Assembly (NCBI GenBank): GCA_947041165.1
Contig: CAMRCY010000002.1
Location: 1-64,000, forward strand
Source: an uncultured Deferribacteraceae bacterium
GTDB taxonomy: Bacteria; Chrysiogenota; Deferribacteres; Deferribacterales; Mucispirillaceae
Reading direction: 5' to 3'
Length of the DNA: 64,000 nt
Under the pieces are notes generated by a model. It saw only the letters and a list, made by a program, of their open reading frames with translations. It searched no databases and was not told where the DNA came from. Position 1 is the stretch's first letter; every line of letters starts with the position of its first letter. Shown here piece after piece: positions 39,206-49,273 of this stretch. A program made the position numbers and the translations under genes.

Positions 39206-39994
39206 GTGAATAACAGTAGTGATAATTTAAGCAAACCAGAGGTAGCATCAAGATATCCACTTATGCATCACCTTGTAGAACTTAGAAAAAGATTAGTATA
39301 TGTGATTATATTTTTAATAATCGTTTTCATAGGTGCATACTCGCAGGGAAAAGTGTTGATGAATTTCGCTATTGCTCCACTTGTTGAAATTATGCCTGAA
39401 GGATCTACTATCGCATTTATTAAACTGACTGAAGGTTTTATAACTGAATTGAAATTATCTGCACTTGTTGCATTCTTTGTATCTATGCCCTTTATATTAT
39501 TTCAACTATGGAAATTTATTGCACCTGGATTATATGTTAATGAGAAAAAATATTTTATTACATTTGTAGTATCAGCATCTATTTTATTTTTCATCGGTGC
39601 ATCGTTTGCATATTTTATAGTTTTCCCGTTAGGGTTTCAATTCTTTCTCAAATACGCCTCTCCTGAATGGAACATGATAGCTAGTTTATCTGTTGATTGG
39701 TATTTAAGTTTTGTAATTAAATTAACTCTAGCTTTCGGACTTGTTTTTGAAATGCCTGTGATTATGTTCTTTTTAGCACTGATGGGGATAGTTACAGATA
39801 AAAAACTTATCAAATATAGACGATATGCAATTGTTGCAATTTTCATACTCGCAGCAGTCCTTACTCCTCCTGATATAATATCTCAAATAACTATGGCTAT
39901 ACCGTTACTGATACTTTATGAGATCAGTATATTTATAGCTAAATTTGTTAATAGAAATAAAAAAGAAGAAGCTACTCTTAATATTTATGAGTAG
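39206..39994 (+). CDS. tatC: Twin-arginine translocase subunit TatC
   Basis: Twin-arginine receptor core of the Tat export channel, 262 aa, six membrane segments. The start is GTG. The N-terminal MHHLVELRKRL motif and the FPLGFQFFLKYASPEW segment match TatC. It is co-transcribed with tatA and followed by moaA, a sensible association because molybdenum enzymes are typical Tat substrates. Confidence 0.96.
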   Translation: MNNSSDNLSKPEVASRYPLMHHLVELRKRLVYVIIFLIIVFIGAYSQGKVLMNFAIAPLVEIMPEGSTIAFIKLTEGFITELKLSALVAFFVSMPFILFQLWKFIAPGLYVNEKKYFITFVVSASILFFIGASFAYFIVFPLGFQFFLKYASPEWNMIASLSVDWYLSFVIKLTLAFGLVFEMPVIMFFLALMGIVTDKKLIKYRRYAIVAIFILAAVLTPPDIISQITMAIPLLILYEISIFIAKFVNRNKKEEATLNIYE

Positions 39995-40066
39995 ATATAA
40001 ATAAATAACTTATAAAATAATAACTTATATTTTACAGTTAAATAATTTTACATTGAGTGGTACAAT

Positions 40067-41107
40067 ATGAACAATAATAACAACATTAATGATAACAACA
40101 ATAGCACTAGCAACAACAGTGATATTATACAACCCGATCAATATGGAAGAAGATTAAAATATCTGCGTATATCTGTTACGCCTGCTTGCAACTTCAAATG
40201 TATATATTGTAAACCTCACACTGAAAGTAGTATGGGTTTATCTGGTGAAAAAGTTCTTAGTTACGATGATATCCTGTTTGTTTCAGAAGTGTTTGCGAAG
40301 CTTGGAGTTAATAGGTTAAGAGTAACAGGTGGCGAGCCTCTTGTGAGAAAAGATATAGTTCCTTTCTTATCAAAACTATCCGCTATCGATGGTATCGAAG
40401 AGATTATGATAACCACTAACGGATCTCTACTTACTAAATATTCTGACGATCTTTTAAAAGCTGGAGTTGATAGATTAAACATTTCACTTGATACCTTAAA
40501 CGCTGAAAGATTTAATTATATAGCTGGTGCAAATATGTTTAATGAAACTATGGCTGGGATCAGAACTGCTATTAGAACTGATTTTAAACAAGTTAAAATT
40601 AACGCTGTGATGATTAAAGGATTTAACGATGACGAACTGCTTGATTTTGTAAATTTCGCAGCTGAAGAAAATATTATTATGCGATTTATCGAGTTCATGC
40701 CAGTTGGTAATCATGACCTATGGAACAAAGATAATATTGTTACAAACGAGATGATACTTCAACAATTAGCTCACCTAAACCCTCAGCAACTTCAAAAAGA
40801 TAAAAACACTGGGCCTGCTGTAAACTATAAACTTTCAAACGGTGCTACAATAGGAATTATTACTCCTATCACAAAACATTTCTGTGATGATTGTGATAAA
40901 GTAAGATTAACATACGATGGATATATCCGTTCTTGTCTTCTTGATGATAGAGAGATAGATATTAACGACGCTATAAAAAATAGAGATACTGACATGCTAA
41001 TTGAATGTATTAAAGAGGCGTTAACTATCAAAGCTAAGGAATACGATAAAAATTCTGTAGAGGTTAAAAATGGATATAATAGAACAATGTCTAGGATTGG
41101 TGGATAA
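40067..41107 (+). CDS. moaA: GTP 3',8-cyclase MoaA, with Asn-rich N-terminus
   Basis: Radical-SAM first step of molybdenum cofactor synthesis, 346 aa. The first cluster motif is CNFKCIYC at about 41-48. The second cluster is in HFCDDCDKVRL...RSCL. The chain ends in the required GG (MSRIGG). The first 20 residues are almost all Asn (NNNNNINDNNN...) and lie before the usual QYGRRLKYLRIS start; no later Met precedes the conserved core, so they are probably translated. It overlaps the next gene by 38 bp. Confidence 0.95.
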   Translation: MNNNNNINDNNNSTSNNSDIIQPDQYGRRLKYLRISVTPACNFKCIYCKPHTESSMGLSGEKVLSYDDILFVSEVFAKLGVNRLRVTGGEPLVRKDIVPFLSKLSAIDGIEEIMITTNGSLLTKYSDDLLKAGVDRLNISLDTLNAERFNYIAGANMFNETMAGIRTAIRTDFKQVKINAVMIKGFNDDELLDFVNFAAEENIIMRFIEFMPVGNHDLWNKDNIVTNEMILQQLAHLNPQQLQKDKNTGPAVNYKLSNGATIGIITPITKHFCDDCDKVRLTYDGYIRSCLLDDREIDINDAIKNRDTDMLIECIKEALTIKAKEYDKNSVEVKNGYNRTMSRIGG

Positions 41108-42311
41108 AAAGTTTAGATATAGCAACAATACACAACCTATAAATTTTAACGATTTTATAGAGTGCATCAATAACAACGTAGTAAAATCTTCCACTTTTAT
41201 TGAGCTACTTGAAAATAATAAAAGTAAAAAGATACTCCTTATTCTCGATCAAAAAACAGATTTCAAACTTGTCTCTATAATATTAAACTTTATAGAAGAT
41301 AAGATCGACTCGATAGATAACTTAAATATTATTTTAGCATCATATGCAAAAGACAAAATCGTTAAAGAAGATTATAAAAACATACTTGTAGATCATTATA
41401 ATAAGTATGAAAAAAACCTTGTTGAATACGATCCAAATGATACAACAGATTTCGATTTTTTTGGAACAACATCACATAAGCAACCGATACTTTTACATAA
41501 ATTATTTCTTAAATCAGAGCTAGCCATCACTGTGTCTGAAATCTATCCTGATTTAATCTACGGATATAAAGGTGGTAGATCTTTAATTTTTCAAGGGATA
41601 GCTCCTAAAAAATCATTTATAAAAACTGCATCTTTAATGCTTGATGATGATATAAACGACAGCAAAAAACTGTTCAAGAAAAATTATCATGCAGGAAGTA
41701 AAGAGAATATTATGATAGCTGATGCGATCGCTGGAACGCTAATTGCTAGAAGTGAAATTGAATATTATTCTATCAACTATATCAAAAATGCCGACAATGA
41801 AATTACTGATATTTTTGCTGGAGATATATTTTTATCACAAATAGAGATGATAAATAAACTTGATAAACTATCTTTCACAAATAGCGAAAACAACAGTACA
41901 GAGTGTCATAAATCTGCTCTAATTAAATTAGAGAAAAATAATAAATCTTTTGAAGAGTGTGCACAATATATATACTCTATTTTAGGAAAGATTGAAAAGG
42001 GTTGTAGAGTTCTAATCGATGCTACAGATCTTGATGAATTTGGATCAGAGAAGTTTATAACATATTTTAATATAAATACAGTTATAGAACAGAAAGAAGA
42101 ATTGCTTGCAGGGTTTGATTATAATTTATTAAACTCTATGATAATAAAATATCTGTCATCGATCTATCACATAGCTATTATATCTAACTTCGATAAAGAT
42201 ATAGTTGCAAGATCTGGAATGAACCACTTAAATATAGATAATGTTAAAGAATTTATTGAAGATAAAAAGAGTACGCTAGGGGTTACATGTGTCGAAAGAT
42301 TTTCAATCTGA
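41070..42311 (+). CDS. Divergent LarA-like (DUF2088) protein
   Basis: A 413 aa protein I place with the nickel-pincer lactate racemase LarA family. GYKGGRSLIFQGIA matches the GFSGGRKSVLPGIA loop, and FAGDIFLSQIE matches the FAGD segment after it. By this comparison from memory, two catalytic/Ni ligands are changed: the PHFFAG histidine is Asp (YPDLIYG), and the PIHED histidine position reads SKEN. It may therefore be a non-racemase member. An agagg site precedes the ATG inside moaA. It is coupled with moaA and the regulator downstream. Substrate unknown. Confidence 0.55.
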   Translation: MDIIEQCLGLVDKKFRYSNNTQPINFNDFIECINNNVVKSSTFIELLENNKSKKILLILDQKTDFKLVSIILNFIEDKIDSIDNLNIILASYAKDKIVKEDYKNILVDHYNKYEKNLVEYDPNDTTDFDFFGTTSHKQPILLHKLFLKSELAITVSEIYPDLIYGYKGGRSLIFQGIAPKKSFIKTASLMLDDDINDSKKLFKKNYHAGSKENIMIADAIAGTLIARSEIEYYSINYIKNADNEITDIFAGDIFLSQIEMINKLDKLSFTNSENNSTECHKSALIKLEKNNKSFEECAQYIYSILGKIEKGCRVLIDATDLDEFGSEKFITYFNINTVIEQKEELLAGFDYNLLNSMIIKYLSSIYHIAIISNFDKDIVARSGMNHLNIDNVKEFIEDKKSTLGVTCVERFSI

Positions 42312-43014
42312 TAAAAAAACTATCCTTGTAATAGACGATGACATAGAGATCATTGAGCTTCTAAAAATGTTTCTAGATCTTGAAGGCTACGCTGTTGTTT
42401 CATCTGCGAATGGTATGGATGGGATCAAAATGGCGGAGAGTAATAACAGTATAGATCTAGTTATATTAGATGTTGGACTTCCTGATATTTCAGGACAACA
42501 AGTTTGTAAAATTATTCGTCAAAAAACTGACATACCTATAATAATGCTTTCAGCAAACGATTCTGTATCTGATAAAGTTATATGCCTTGAATACGGTGCT
42601 GATGATTATATCACTAAACCGTTTGAGAACATGGAACTTATGGCAAGAATTAAAGCAGTGCTTAGAAGGTTTGAAAGTAATCACGAATTATTAGATAACA
42701 ATACTGATGAAAGCAGAAATTTTAACGGCATAATAATAAACTTTAAAAATAGATATGCAACTATAAATAACGAAAACCTAAATCTTACTCCTAAAGAGTT
42801 TGAGCTACTTATATATTTCAGCAAACACGCAGGACAAACTTTAAGTAGAGATAAAATAATTGAAGATCTATGGGGCAAGAATACTCTCTATAGATGGAGC
42901 AGAAGTTTAGATGTGCATATACAAAACCTTAGACAAAAAATTGAACAAAATCCTAAAAACCCATCGATCATAAAAACAGTTTCTGGGATAGGTTATAAAA
43001 TCAAAAAAGATTAA
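42289..43014 (+). CDS. OmpR-family response regulator (orphan)
   Basis: A 241 aa regulator. The receiver domain (11-125) has the acidic pocket DDD at 16-18, phospho-acceptor D61 (VILDVGLPD) and K110 (YITKPFE). The winged-helix DNA-binding domain (about 140-240) has LTPKEFELL and VSGIGYKI. The GTG start has an aggggtt ribosome site and overlaps the LarA-like gene by 23 bp. No histidine kinase gene is adjacent, so its partner lies elsewhere. Confidence 0.93.
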   Translation: MSKDFQSDKKTILVIDDDIEIIELLKMFLDLEGYAVVSSANGMDGIKMAESNNSIDLVILDVGLPDISGQQVCKIIRQKTDIPIIMLSANDSVSDKVICLEYGADDYITKPFENMELMARIKAVLRRFESNHELLDNNTDESRNFNGIIINFKNRYATINNENLNLTPKEFELLIYFSKHAGQTLSRDKIIEDLWGKNTLYRWSRSLDVHIQNLRQKIEQNPKNPSIIKTVSGIGYKIKKD

Positions 43015-43069
43015 ACCAAGAATTTAAATAACTCTAATAAAGTTGAACTGTTTTTTAGATGTATTATCG

Positions 43070-43140
43070 AAACTATCGCACTAAAACTATGCAATGCGAA
43101 CGATTGCACCAAAATTGCATAACTTAAAACTATCGCACTA
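43070..43140. repeat. Short repeat and inverted repeat in the regulator-gltX spacer
   Basis: The 14-mer aaactatcgcacta occurs at 43070 and 43127. Between them, gcaatgcgaacgattgc forms a 5 bp inverted repeat with a 7 bp loop. It may be the start of a decayed 57 bp tandem array. Weak evidence. Confidence 0.4.
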
Positions 43141-43217
43141 CCCTCCCCATCTCCTCTACAAATATTCAAAATATCAAATTAATTTATATATAAATTAGAA
43201 CGCCTGTTCAATAATTA

Positions 43218-43246
43218 TAGACAATAACGTGATCTCGTAGTATAAT
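43218..43246 (+). promoter_or_regulatory. Candidate sigma-70 promoter for gltX
   Basis: Tagaca (-35) and tataat (-10) are separated by exactly 17 bp. The gltX start lies 65 bp downstream of the -10, leaving room for a leader with a cttcggag ribosome site. It is the clearest promoter-like pair I noticed. Confidence 0.5.
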
Positions 43247-43310
43247 CATCAGTTCAAGTTTAATTAAAAAATATTAGCTTAGATATGTAATAAACTTCGG
43301 AGTATATATT

Positions 43311-44762
43311 ATGTCAATTAGAGTTCGATTTGCACCAAGTCCAACAGGACACATCCACGTTGGAAACCTTCGTACAGCTCTATTTAATTATCTGTTTGCG
43401 AAAAATCAGAACGGTGAAACTGTTCTAAGAATAGAAGATACAGATATCGTACGATCAACTAATGAAAGTGAAGAATTGATCTATAAAGATCTTGATTGGG
43501 TTGGATTAGAGTTTGATGAATCTCCTTTATTTGAAGGTGATTACTCTCCATATCGTCAATCGGACAGGCTAGATATATATAAAAAATATGCTGATCAATT
43601 GTTAGAAGATGGATTTGCATATTACTGTTTCTGTAGCAAAGAAGAGCTTGATAGCGAACGTGAAAAAGCTGCAAAAGAGAGCCGTGCTCCATTATATAAT
43701 TTAAAATGTGCAAACATATCTTTAGATGATGCGAAAAAACGTATAGCTAACGGTGAGAAACCTGCAATTCGTTTTAGAGCTTTTAAAGAGAATATTATTG
43801 TTAAAGATATTATCCACGGCGATATAGACTTTCCTACAAGTTCGTTCGGTGATTTTATTATTGTGCGTCCTGATAACATGCCTATATATAATTATGTTGT
43901 TGTGATCGACGATGCGTTAATGAAAATATCACACGTTATTAGAGGCGACGATCATCTATCTAACACTCCTAAACAGGCGTTAATATTTGAAGCGTTAAAA
44001 TTTGAGACTCCTATATTTGCGCATATACCGATGATAGTTGGTGATGATCATGCTAAATTATCTAAACGACATGGAACAACTTCTGTTGAACAGTTTAGAG
44101 ATAATGGCTATCTTCCTGAAGCGTTAATAAACTATCTTGCACTTCTATCATGGTCATCTGATGATGGTAAAGAAGTGTTTACTATTGATGAACTAATTGA
44201 AAGATTTTCATTAAAAAGAGTATCTAAATCGGCAGCGGTTTTTGATTTTGATAAATTAAATTGGATGAATGGACAACATATAAGATTGCTTGATACTGAT
44301 AGATTATTTAAAGAGTGTCTACCATACATGAAATCTATTGAACTTCTAACTGATGAGTTTATTGAAGAGAATGTTGATAGATTAAAAGAGTGTCTACTTT
44401 CTGTTAGAGATAGTTTAGTTACAATAAAAGATGTTACAAAACAGATATCGGTTTATTTTAAACAACCTGATGATTTAACATCTGGGGCTGTTGAGATATT
44501 AGAGTTAGAGTCAACAAAACCTGTTTTAGAAAGTTTTCTTAATTTAATAGGAGATGATGAGTATCTTACAGTTGATAAATATAAAGCGATCATGAAAGAA
44601 ACTCAAACAACTCTCGGTGTGAAAGGTAAGCCGTTATATATGGCTGTGCGTGTTGGTATATCAAAATCAACTGAAGGTCCAGAGCTTGACTCGCTTTCAA
44701 CTTTGATACCTGTTAGATGTATTAAGAAACGTATTGAAAAAGTTTTGTCGATAAAAAAATAA
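43311..44762 (+). CDS. gltX: Glutamyl-tRNA synthetase
   Basis: Class I aminoacyl-tRNA synthetase, 483 aa. The HIGH-type motif is PSPTGHIHVGN near the N-terminus and the KMSKS-type motif is KLSKRHG near residue 246. The anticodon-binding domain ends in VGISKSTEGPELDSL. Whether it is discriminating or also charges tRNA-Gln cannot be decided here. It is followed 20 bp later by der. Confidence 0.97.
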   Translation: MSIRVRFAPSPTGHIHVGNLRTALFNYLFAKNQNGETVLRIEDTDIVRSTNESEELIYKDLDWVGLEFDESPLFEGDYSPYRQSDRLDIYKKYADQLLEDGFAYYCFCSKEELDSEREKAAKESRAPLYNLKCANISLDDAKKRIANGEKPAIRFRAFKENIIVKDIIHGDIDFPTSSFGDFIIVRPDNMPIYNYVVVIDDALMKISHVIRGDDHLSNTPKQALIFEALKFETPIFAHIPMIVGDDHAKLSKRHGTTSVEQFRDNGYLPEALINYLALLSWSSDDGKEVFTIDELIERFSLKRVSKSAAVFDFDKLNWMNGQHIRLLDTDRLFKECLPYMKSIELLTDEFIEENVDRLKECLLSVRDSLVTIKDVTKQISVYFKQPDDLTSGAVEILELESTKPVLESFLNLIGDDEYLTVDKYKAIMKETQTTLGVKGKPLYMAVRVGISKSTEGPELDSLSTLIPVRCIKKRIEKVLSIKK

Positions 44763-44782
44763 AAATATAGTAGGAAACAAAT

Positions 44783-46129
44783 TTGTTTGCAATAGGAATA
44801 ATAGGAAGACCCAATGTTGGGAAATCTACACTTTTTAACAGAATAGCAGGTAAAAGGGTATCTATCGTTCACGATAGACCTGGAGTTACGCGTGACAGAA
44901 TTGAGGTATATACTGATTGGTTAGATAAGAAATTTAAAATTATCGATACAGCAGGATACGATCTTAAAGATGATCTAATCAAGAAAGAGATGATAGAACA
45001 ATTTAGACAAGCTGTGCATCAAGCCGATTTTTTCATTCTTGTAACCGATGTTGCAGAAGGTCTACACGCCCTTGATGAGATGGTTGTTGAGATACTTAGA
45101 AAAGAAGGTAAAAAATTCTGTGTAGCTGTTAACAAAGTTGATTCACACCAAAGAGAAGATCTACTTGGAGAGTTTTACGCATTAGGTAGAAATCTTGAAC
45201 TTATACCAATCTCAGCTTCGCACGGTAAAGGTGTTGATGATCTTCTTGATCACGTTATATCTTTTATTGATGACGAACCTGATGATGAAGAAGAAGATGA
45301 AAGAGATGATTCTGAGATAAAAATAACTGTAATCGGTAGACCAAATGTTGGAAAATCATCTCTAATCAATGCACTCCTTGATGAAGAGAGAGTTATTGTT
45401 ACAAATATCCCAGGCACAACTAGAGATTCTGTTGATATCGTTTTTAACTATAAAAAGAAAAAATATATTCTAACTGATACTGCTGGTATTAGAAAAAAAT
45501 CTATCATGTTTAAAGATCTAATAGAGCGTTTCGGATATTATAGATCGATCGATGCCATAGATAAATCTGATATTGCAATAGCTGTTATTGATGCTATAGA
45601 TGGCGTTAATGAGAGAGATGTTAAAGTTATAGCCGAGGCATGGGAAAGAGGCAGACCTGTTATAATAGTTGTAAGCAAATGGGATCTAGTTGAAGATCCA
45701 AAAGAAGCTACAAAAACTATTATGAACGAGATTGATGCAAAACTACAATTCTTGAATAAACCTCATATTATTTTTACATCATCTATAACTAAAAAAAATA
45801 TATACCAAATATTTGAGCATGCGAATTCGCTTTATGCACTATATAGCAAACGTATTCAAACAAGCAAAGTTAACGAAGCCTTAGAGGAAGCTGTTGCACG
45901 ACATCAAGCTCCTGCTATTGGAACAAAAAGATTGAAATTTTTCTATATGACACAAGTTGCTTCACGTCCTCCATATTTTGTCGTGTTCGTAAACTTTCCA
46001 CGTGCAGTTCACTTCTCATATCAACGATTTATCGTAAACGTGTTAAGAGATAAATTTGGGTTTTATGGTATACCTATAAGACTTTCAATTAGAGCTAAAA
46101 CAAATAGAAATAATTATGATGGACAATAA
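44783..46129 (+). CDS. der: GTPase Der (EngA)
   Basis: Double GTPase for 50S subunit assembly, 448 aa. Two G domains have P-loops GRPNVGKST (7-15) and GRPNVGKSS (about 184-192), with an acidic linker (DEPDDEEEDERDD) between them, and a C-terminal KH-like domain. The start is TTG with a good taggaaac ribosome site. It lies 20 bp after gltX. Confidence 0.97.
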   Translation: MFAIGIIGRPNVGKSTLFNRIAGKRVSIVHDRPGVTRDRIEVYTDWLDKKFKIIDTAGYDLKDDLIKKEMIEQFRQAVHQADFFILVTDVAEGLHALDEMVVEILRKEGKKFCVAVNKVDSHQREDLLGEFYALGRNLELIPISASHGKGVDDLLDHVISFIDDEPDDEEEDERDDSEIKITVIGRPNVGKSSLINALLDEERVIVTNIPGTTRDSVDIVFNYKKKKYILTDTAGIRKKSIMFKDLIERFGYYRSIDAIDKSDIAIAVIDAIDGVNERDVKVIAEAWERGRPVIIVVSKWDLVEDPKEATKTIMNEIDAKLQFLNKPHIIFTSSITKKNIYQIFEHANSLYALYSKRIQTSKVNEALEEAVARHQAPAIGTKRLKFFYMTQVASRPPYFVVFVNFPRAVHFSYQRFIVNVLRDKFGFYGIPIRLSIRAKTNRNNYDGQ

Positions 46130-46292
46130 AGTTAAGTAATAGTAAAGATGAACTAGCCATCTTGATAAGCCATCGAGTTAGATAACATCAAATATGAAAT
46201 GATAAGTTGACAACTAAAAAAAACTAGAGAATATCAGGTATCATAATTAGTAGAAACATTAAGATGAGAGATAGGATTAAATAAGAAGAAAT

Positions 46293-47186
46293 ATGAAAAC
46301 AGATTATATAGTAGATATAGATACAGAAAGAATTGATATATTATTAGCACGACTATCAGGTGTGACACGCACGTTGATAACAGAACATATTGATTTAGGG
46401 TTTGTATACTCAGAAGGTAAAGTTGTTAAAAAATCGGCTAAAATGGAGATCGGTAAAGTTGTTACCGTTGATCTGCAAGAAGAGAAAATGCCGAACTTAG
46501 AACCTAAAGATATTCCTTTTGAGATCCTTGCTGATAATGATAACTATGCAATAATTTGTAAACCTCCTTATTTAACTGTTCATCCAGCACCTGGCAATTT
46601 CGATCATACATTAGTAAACGCTCTGCTTTACAAATTTAATATCGAACACGATAACGAAGATTGTCGTCCAGGGATAGTGCATAGATTAGATAAAGATACA
46701 TCAGGTATTATGATTATCACTAAGAACTATGATGCTAAATTAAAATTCTCTGAGATGTTTGCAAAAAGAGAAGTTAAGAAAATCTATCAAGCTGTGCTAC
46801 ACGGTAAGCTTAAAGAAGATAATATAACTGTTGATAAAGCGATCGCTCGTGACAAAGCTAATCGTAAAAGAATGGCTATAAACGAAAAAGGTAAAAACTC
46901 GGTATCTATATTTAAAATTAAAGAGAGATATCGTGAATCTACATTGGTTGAAGTTCAAATCTTAACAGGTAGAACTCATCAGATTAGAGTTCATGCAAAA
47001 TTTCTTAGACATCCACTTGTTGGCGACACTTTATATGGTGGCAGAGAGTTGCACGGTATGGATCGTCAAGCACTTCACGCCTGTTCGTTAGAGTTCGTTG
47101 ATCCGTATACTAATAAAGAAGTTTATGTGAATTCTAAACTACCTGATGATATGGTTAAATTGATGGAAAAATTGTCTAATACCTAA
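46293..47186 (+). CDS. RluA/RluD-family 23S rRNA pseudouridine synthase
   Basis: A 297 aa protein with an N-terminal S4 domain (about 11-60) and a catalytic domain with the motif HRLDKDTSGIMI, catalytic Asp at 133. The TGRTHQIRVH segment near 228 is also conserved. S4 plus this length resembles RluD. Which uridines it modifies cannot be told from sequence. The 163 bp spacer after der has no clear promoter. Confidence 0.9.
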   Translation: MKTDYIVDIDTERIDILLARLSGVTRTLITEHIDLGFVYSEGKVVKKSAKMEIGKVVTVDLQEEKMPNLEPKDIPFEILADNDNYAIICKPPYLTVHPAPGNFDHTLVNALLYKFNIEHDNEDCRPGIVHRLDKDTSGIMIITKNYDAKLKFSEMFAKREVKKIYQAVLHGKLKEDNITVDKAIARDKANRKRMAINEKGKNSVSIFKIKERYRESTLVEVQILTGRTHQIRVHAKFLRHPLVGDTLYGGRELHGMDRQALHACSLEFVDPYTNKEVYVNSKLPDDMVKLMEKLSNT

Positions 47187-47313
47187 AATGTTATTAGTCA
47201 TAGATAAGGTAGTTAAATAAAAAGATATATTTTTTATTTTATCTAATATAAACTAGTTCTGAAACTTATATAAAATAGTAAGAACTTGTGTATTGTATAA
47301 AAATTATATACGG

Positions 47314-47371
47314 TTAATCAGAAGTGTTTAAAACATATGCTATTAATTAGAAGTGTGTAAAACTTCTATGT
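47314..47371. repeat. Two 29 bp direct repeats upstream of the AI-2E gene
   Basis: Copies at 47314 and 47343 share ttaatyagaagtgtktaaaac. They lie in the 220 bp spacer after the pseudouridine synthase gene. There is a short 5' leader of about 36 bp between the repeat and the next start codon. Confidence 0.6.
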
Positions 47372-47406
47372 ACCAATAAATTCTACGGAGAAAATAACTT
47401 TAAAGT

Positions 47407-48444
47407 ATGAAACTGTCAGAAATCAATATAACATTGAAAAATATACTTCTTTTTACATTCTTTATTGTAACAATAAGTGTTGTGTATTACTCGATAAACA
47501 TATTACTTATTCTACTTCTCTCATTATTTATAGCGTATATACTTAATCCACTTGTGGAACTGATGATTAAAATTCGTATCCCACGGGTATTGGCTGTCGT
47601 GATCTTAGTCATGATTATGCTCACACTTATAATAGTCTTTTTAGCGTTAATTCTACCTTTTATTATAACTGATTTAATTGCTTTTGTTAAACAGCTTCCT
47701 AACTATATAAATATTCTATTTGGTAAGATAGAAGAGTTACTTATGTATTTAGATATTGAGTTATCATTTGATCATATAAAAACATTTATAATAGCAAAAA
47801 TTGATTCTATATCAAGCTATGCTTTAAACACATTAACAACAACGCTCTCCTCTTTAAAGGGAGCTGTATCTGGTATCATTAATATTTTTATTATGCCTGT
47901 AATGGTATTCTTTTTATTAAAAGATCTACCACAACTTAAGATCTACGGTCTTAATATATTAGAGAGTTTAGACATGAGAAAAGTTGCAGATTTAGTTTCA
48001 GAATTTGAAAAATTAATAGGCAAATATTTTAAAGGTATGATAATCGTAGGTTTAATTTTATCTGTGCTATACTCATCAGTATTAAAAATTATCGGTGTAG
48101 ATCATGGAATATTATTAGGCGTTATAACAGGTATGGGAGTTATCGTTCCATATGTTGGATTTGGTATAGGTTTATTTGTATCATTATTTATAACAATCAT
48201 ACAGTTCCAAGATTTTGCTCATCCGTTATATGTATTAATAGGATTTACGGTTGTACAGATGTTAGAGAGCTTTGTTATCACTCCAAAAATTGTTGGAGAT
48301 AGTTTAGGCTTATCACCGATAATTGTGATTGTAGCACTTCTTATCGGTGGATCATTATTTGCTATACCTGGGATGTTATTAGCATTACCAATGGCTGCAT
48401 TTATTAAAATTTTAATCGATAGATATATATTAAAAAAATCTTAA
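47407..48444 (+). CDS. AI-2E family transporter
   Basis: A 345 aa inner-membrane protein with about eight hydrophobic segments. The family GVDHGILLGVITGMGVIVPY motif is near residue 236, and GDSLGLSPIIVIVALLIGG follows near 298. Members of this family include TqsA, PerM and YdiK, and their transport substrates differ (signals, sodium/proton exchange), so substrate cannot be assigned. The next gene, an IclR regulator, begins 20 bp later. Confidence 0.85.
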   Translation: MKLSEINITLKNILLFTFFIVTISVVYYSINILLILLLSLFIAYILNPLVELMIKIRIPRVLAVVILVMIMLTLIIVFLALILPFIITDLIAFVKQLPNYINILFGKIEELLMYLDIELSFDHIKTFIIAKIDSISSYALNTLTTTLSSLKGAVSGIINIFIMPVMVFFLLKDLPQLKIYGLNILESLDMRKVADLVSEFEKLIGKYFKGMIIVGLILSVLYSSVLKIIGVDHGILLGVITGMGVIVPYVGFGIGLFVSLFITIIQFQDFAHPLYVLIGFTVVQMLESFVITPKIVGDSLGLSPIIVIVALLIGGSLFAIPGMLLALPMAAFIKILIDRYILKKS

Positions 48445-48463
48445 TTCAAGGGGATTCTAGATT

Positions 48464-49252
48464 ATGAAATACACTTCCGATATCAAGCCAGTGCATGCAG
48501 TAAAACATGCTTTAGAGTTATTTGAAGTATTTAAGATGTCTTCAAACAAACAAGAGTTTGGAGTAACTGAACTTGCAAAAATTTTAGGTTTACATAAAAA
48601 TAACGTTTTTAGAATTTTAGCAACACTGTCAACTGAAGGATATATTGAACAGAACCCAGCAACGGAAAATTATCGTTTAGGGATTAAAATATTTAACCTA
48701 GGACAAAGATTTATATCTAAATTAGGATATTTAAAACTTGCAAAACCTTTTATGGAAAGATTAAAATCAGAGTTAAATGAAACTGTCTATATCGGCATAT
48801 TGCGTAAAGACTCAGTTGTTTATTTAGATATCGTTGAATCTGATAACTCTGTTAGAATTGCATCAAGGCTCGGGAAAGATATTCCTGCTCATTGCACATC
48901 AGTTGGTAAAGTTCAACTAGCTTATATGTCTAACGATGAGTTAAATAATATCTATACTGATGAGTCTAAGTTTCAAAAATATACAGAAAATAGTATCCTC
49001 TCATTATCAGAACTGAAAAAAGTTCTAAGCGATGTGCTTGTGAACGGATACGCAATAGATAATCAAGAATTTGAAAAAGATGTAGCATGTTTTGCTGTTC
49101 CTATTAAAGATTATAAAGGACGACCAGTTGCCGCATTATCTGTTGCATCACCTATATTTAGATTATCTGAAGATAGAATTTTTAATGAAATTATACCAAT
49201 AACTAAAAGATATGCGAAAGAGATATCGCAAAGACTTGGGTATCAAGAGTAG
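48464..49252 (+). CDS. IclR-family transcriptional regulator
   Basis: A 262 aa regulator with an N-terminal winged helix-turn-helix (about 12-72, VTELAKILGLHKNNVFRIL) and a ligand-binding domain with PAHCTSVGKVQLAY. These regulators usually control small aromatic or organic acid pathways. The only near gene is the AI-2E transporter, which is co-oriented. Two hairpins follow the gene. Confidence 0.9.
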   Translation: MKYTSDIKPVHAVKHALELFEVFKMSSNKQEFGVTELAKILGLHKNNVFRILATLSTEGYIEQNPATENYRLGIKIFNLGQRFISKLGYLKLAKPFMERLKSELNETVYIGILRKDSVVYLDIVESDNSVRIASRLGKDIPAHCTSVGKVQLAYMSNDELNNIYTDESKFQKYTENSILSLSELKKVLSDVLVNGYAIDNQEFEKDVACFAVPIKDYKGRPVAALSVASPIFRLSEDRIFNEIIPITKRYAKEISQRLGYQE

Positions 49253-49273
49253 TTTGTGTTGTAACTGGCTGAC

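Noticed and set aside
43015-43310. tRNA gene in the regulator-gltX spacer
   Set aside because: The gcaatgc...gcattgc-like inverted repeats do not fold as a tRNA, and no T-loop consensus was found here or elsewhere in the window.
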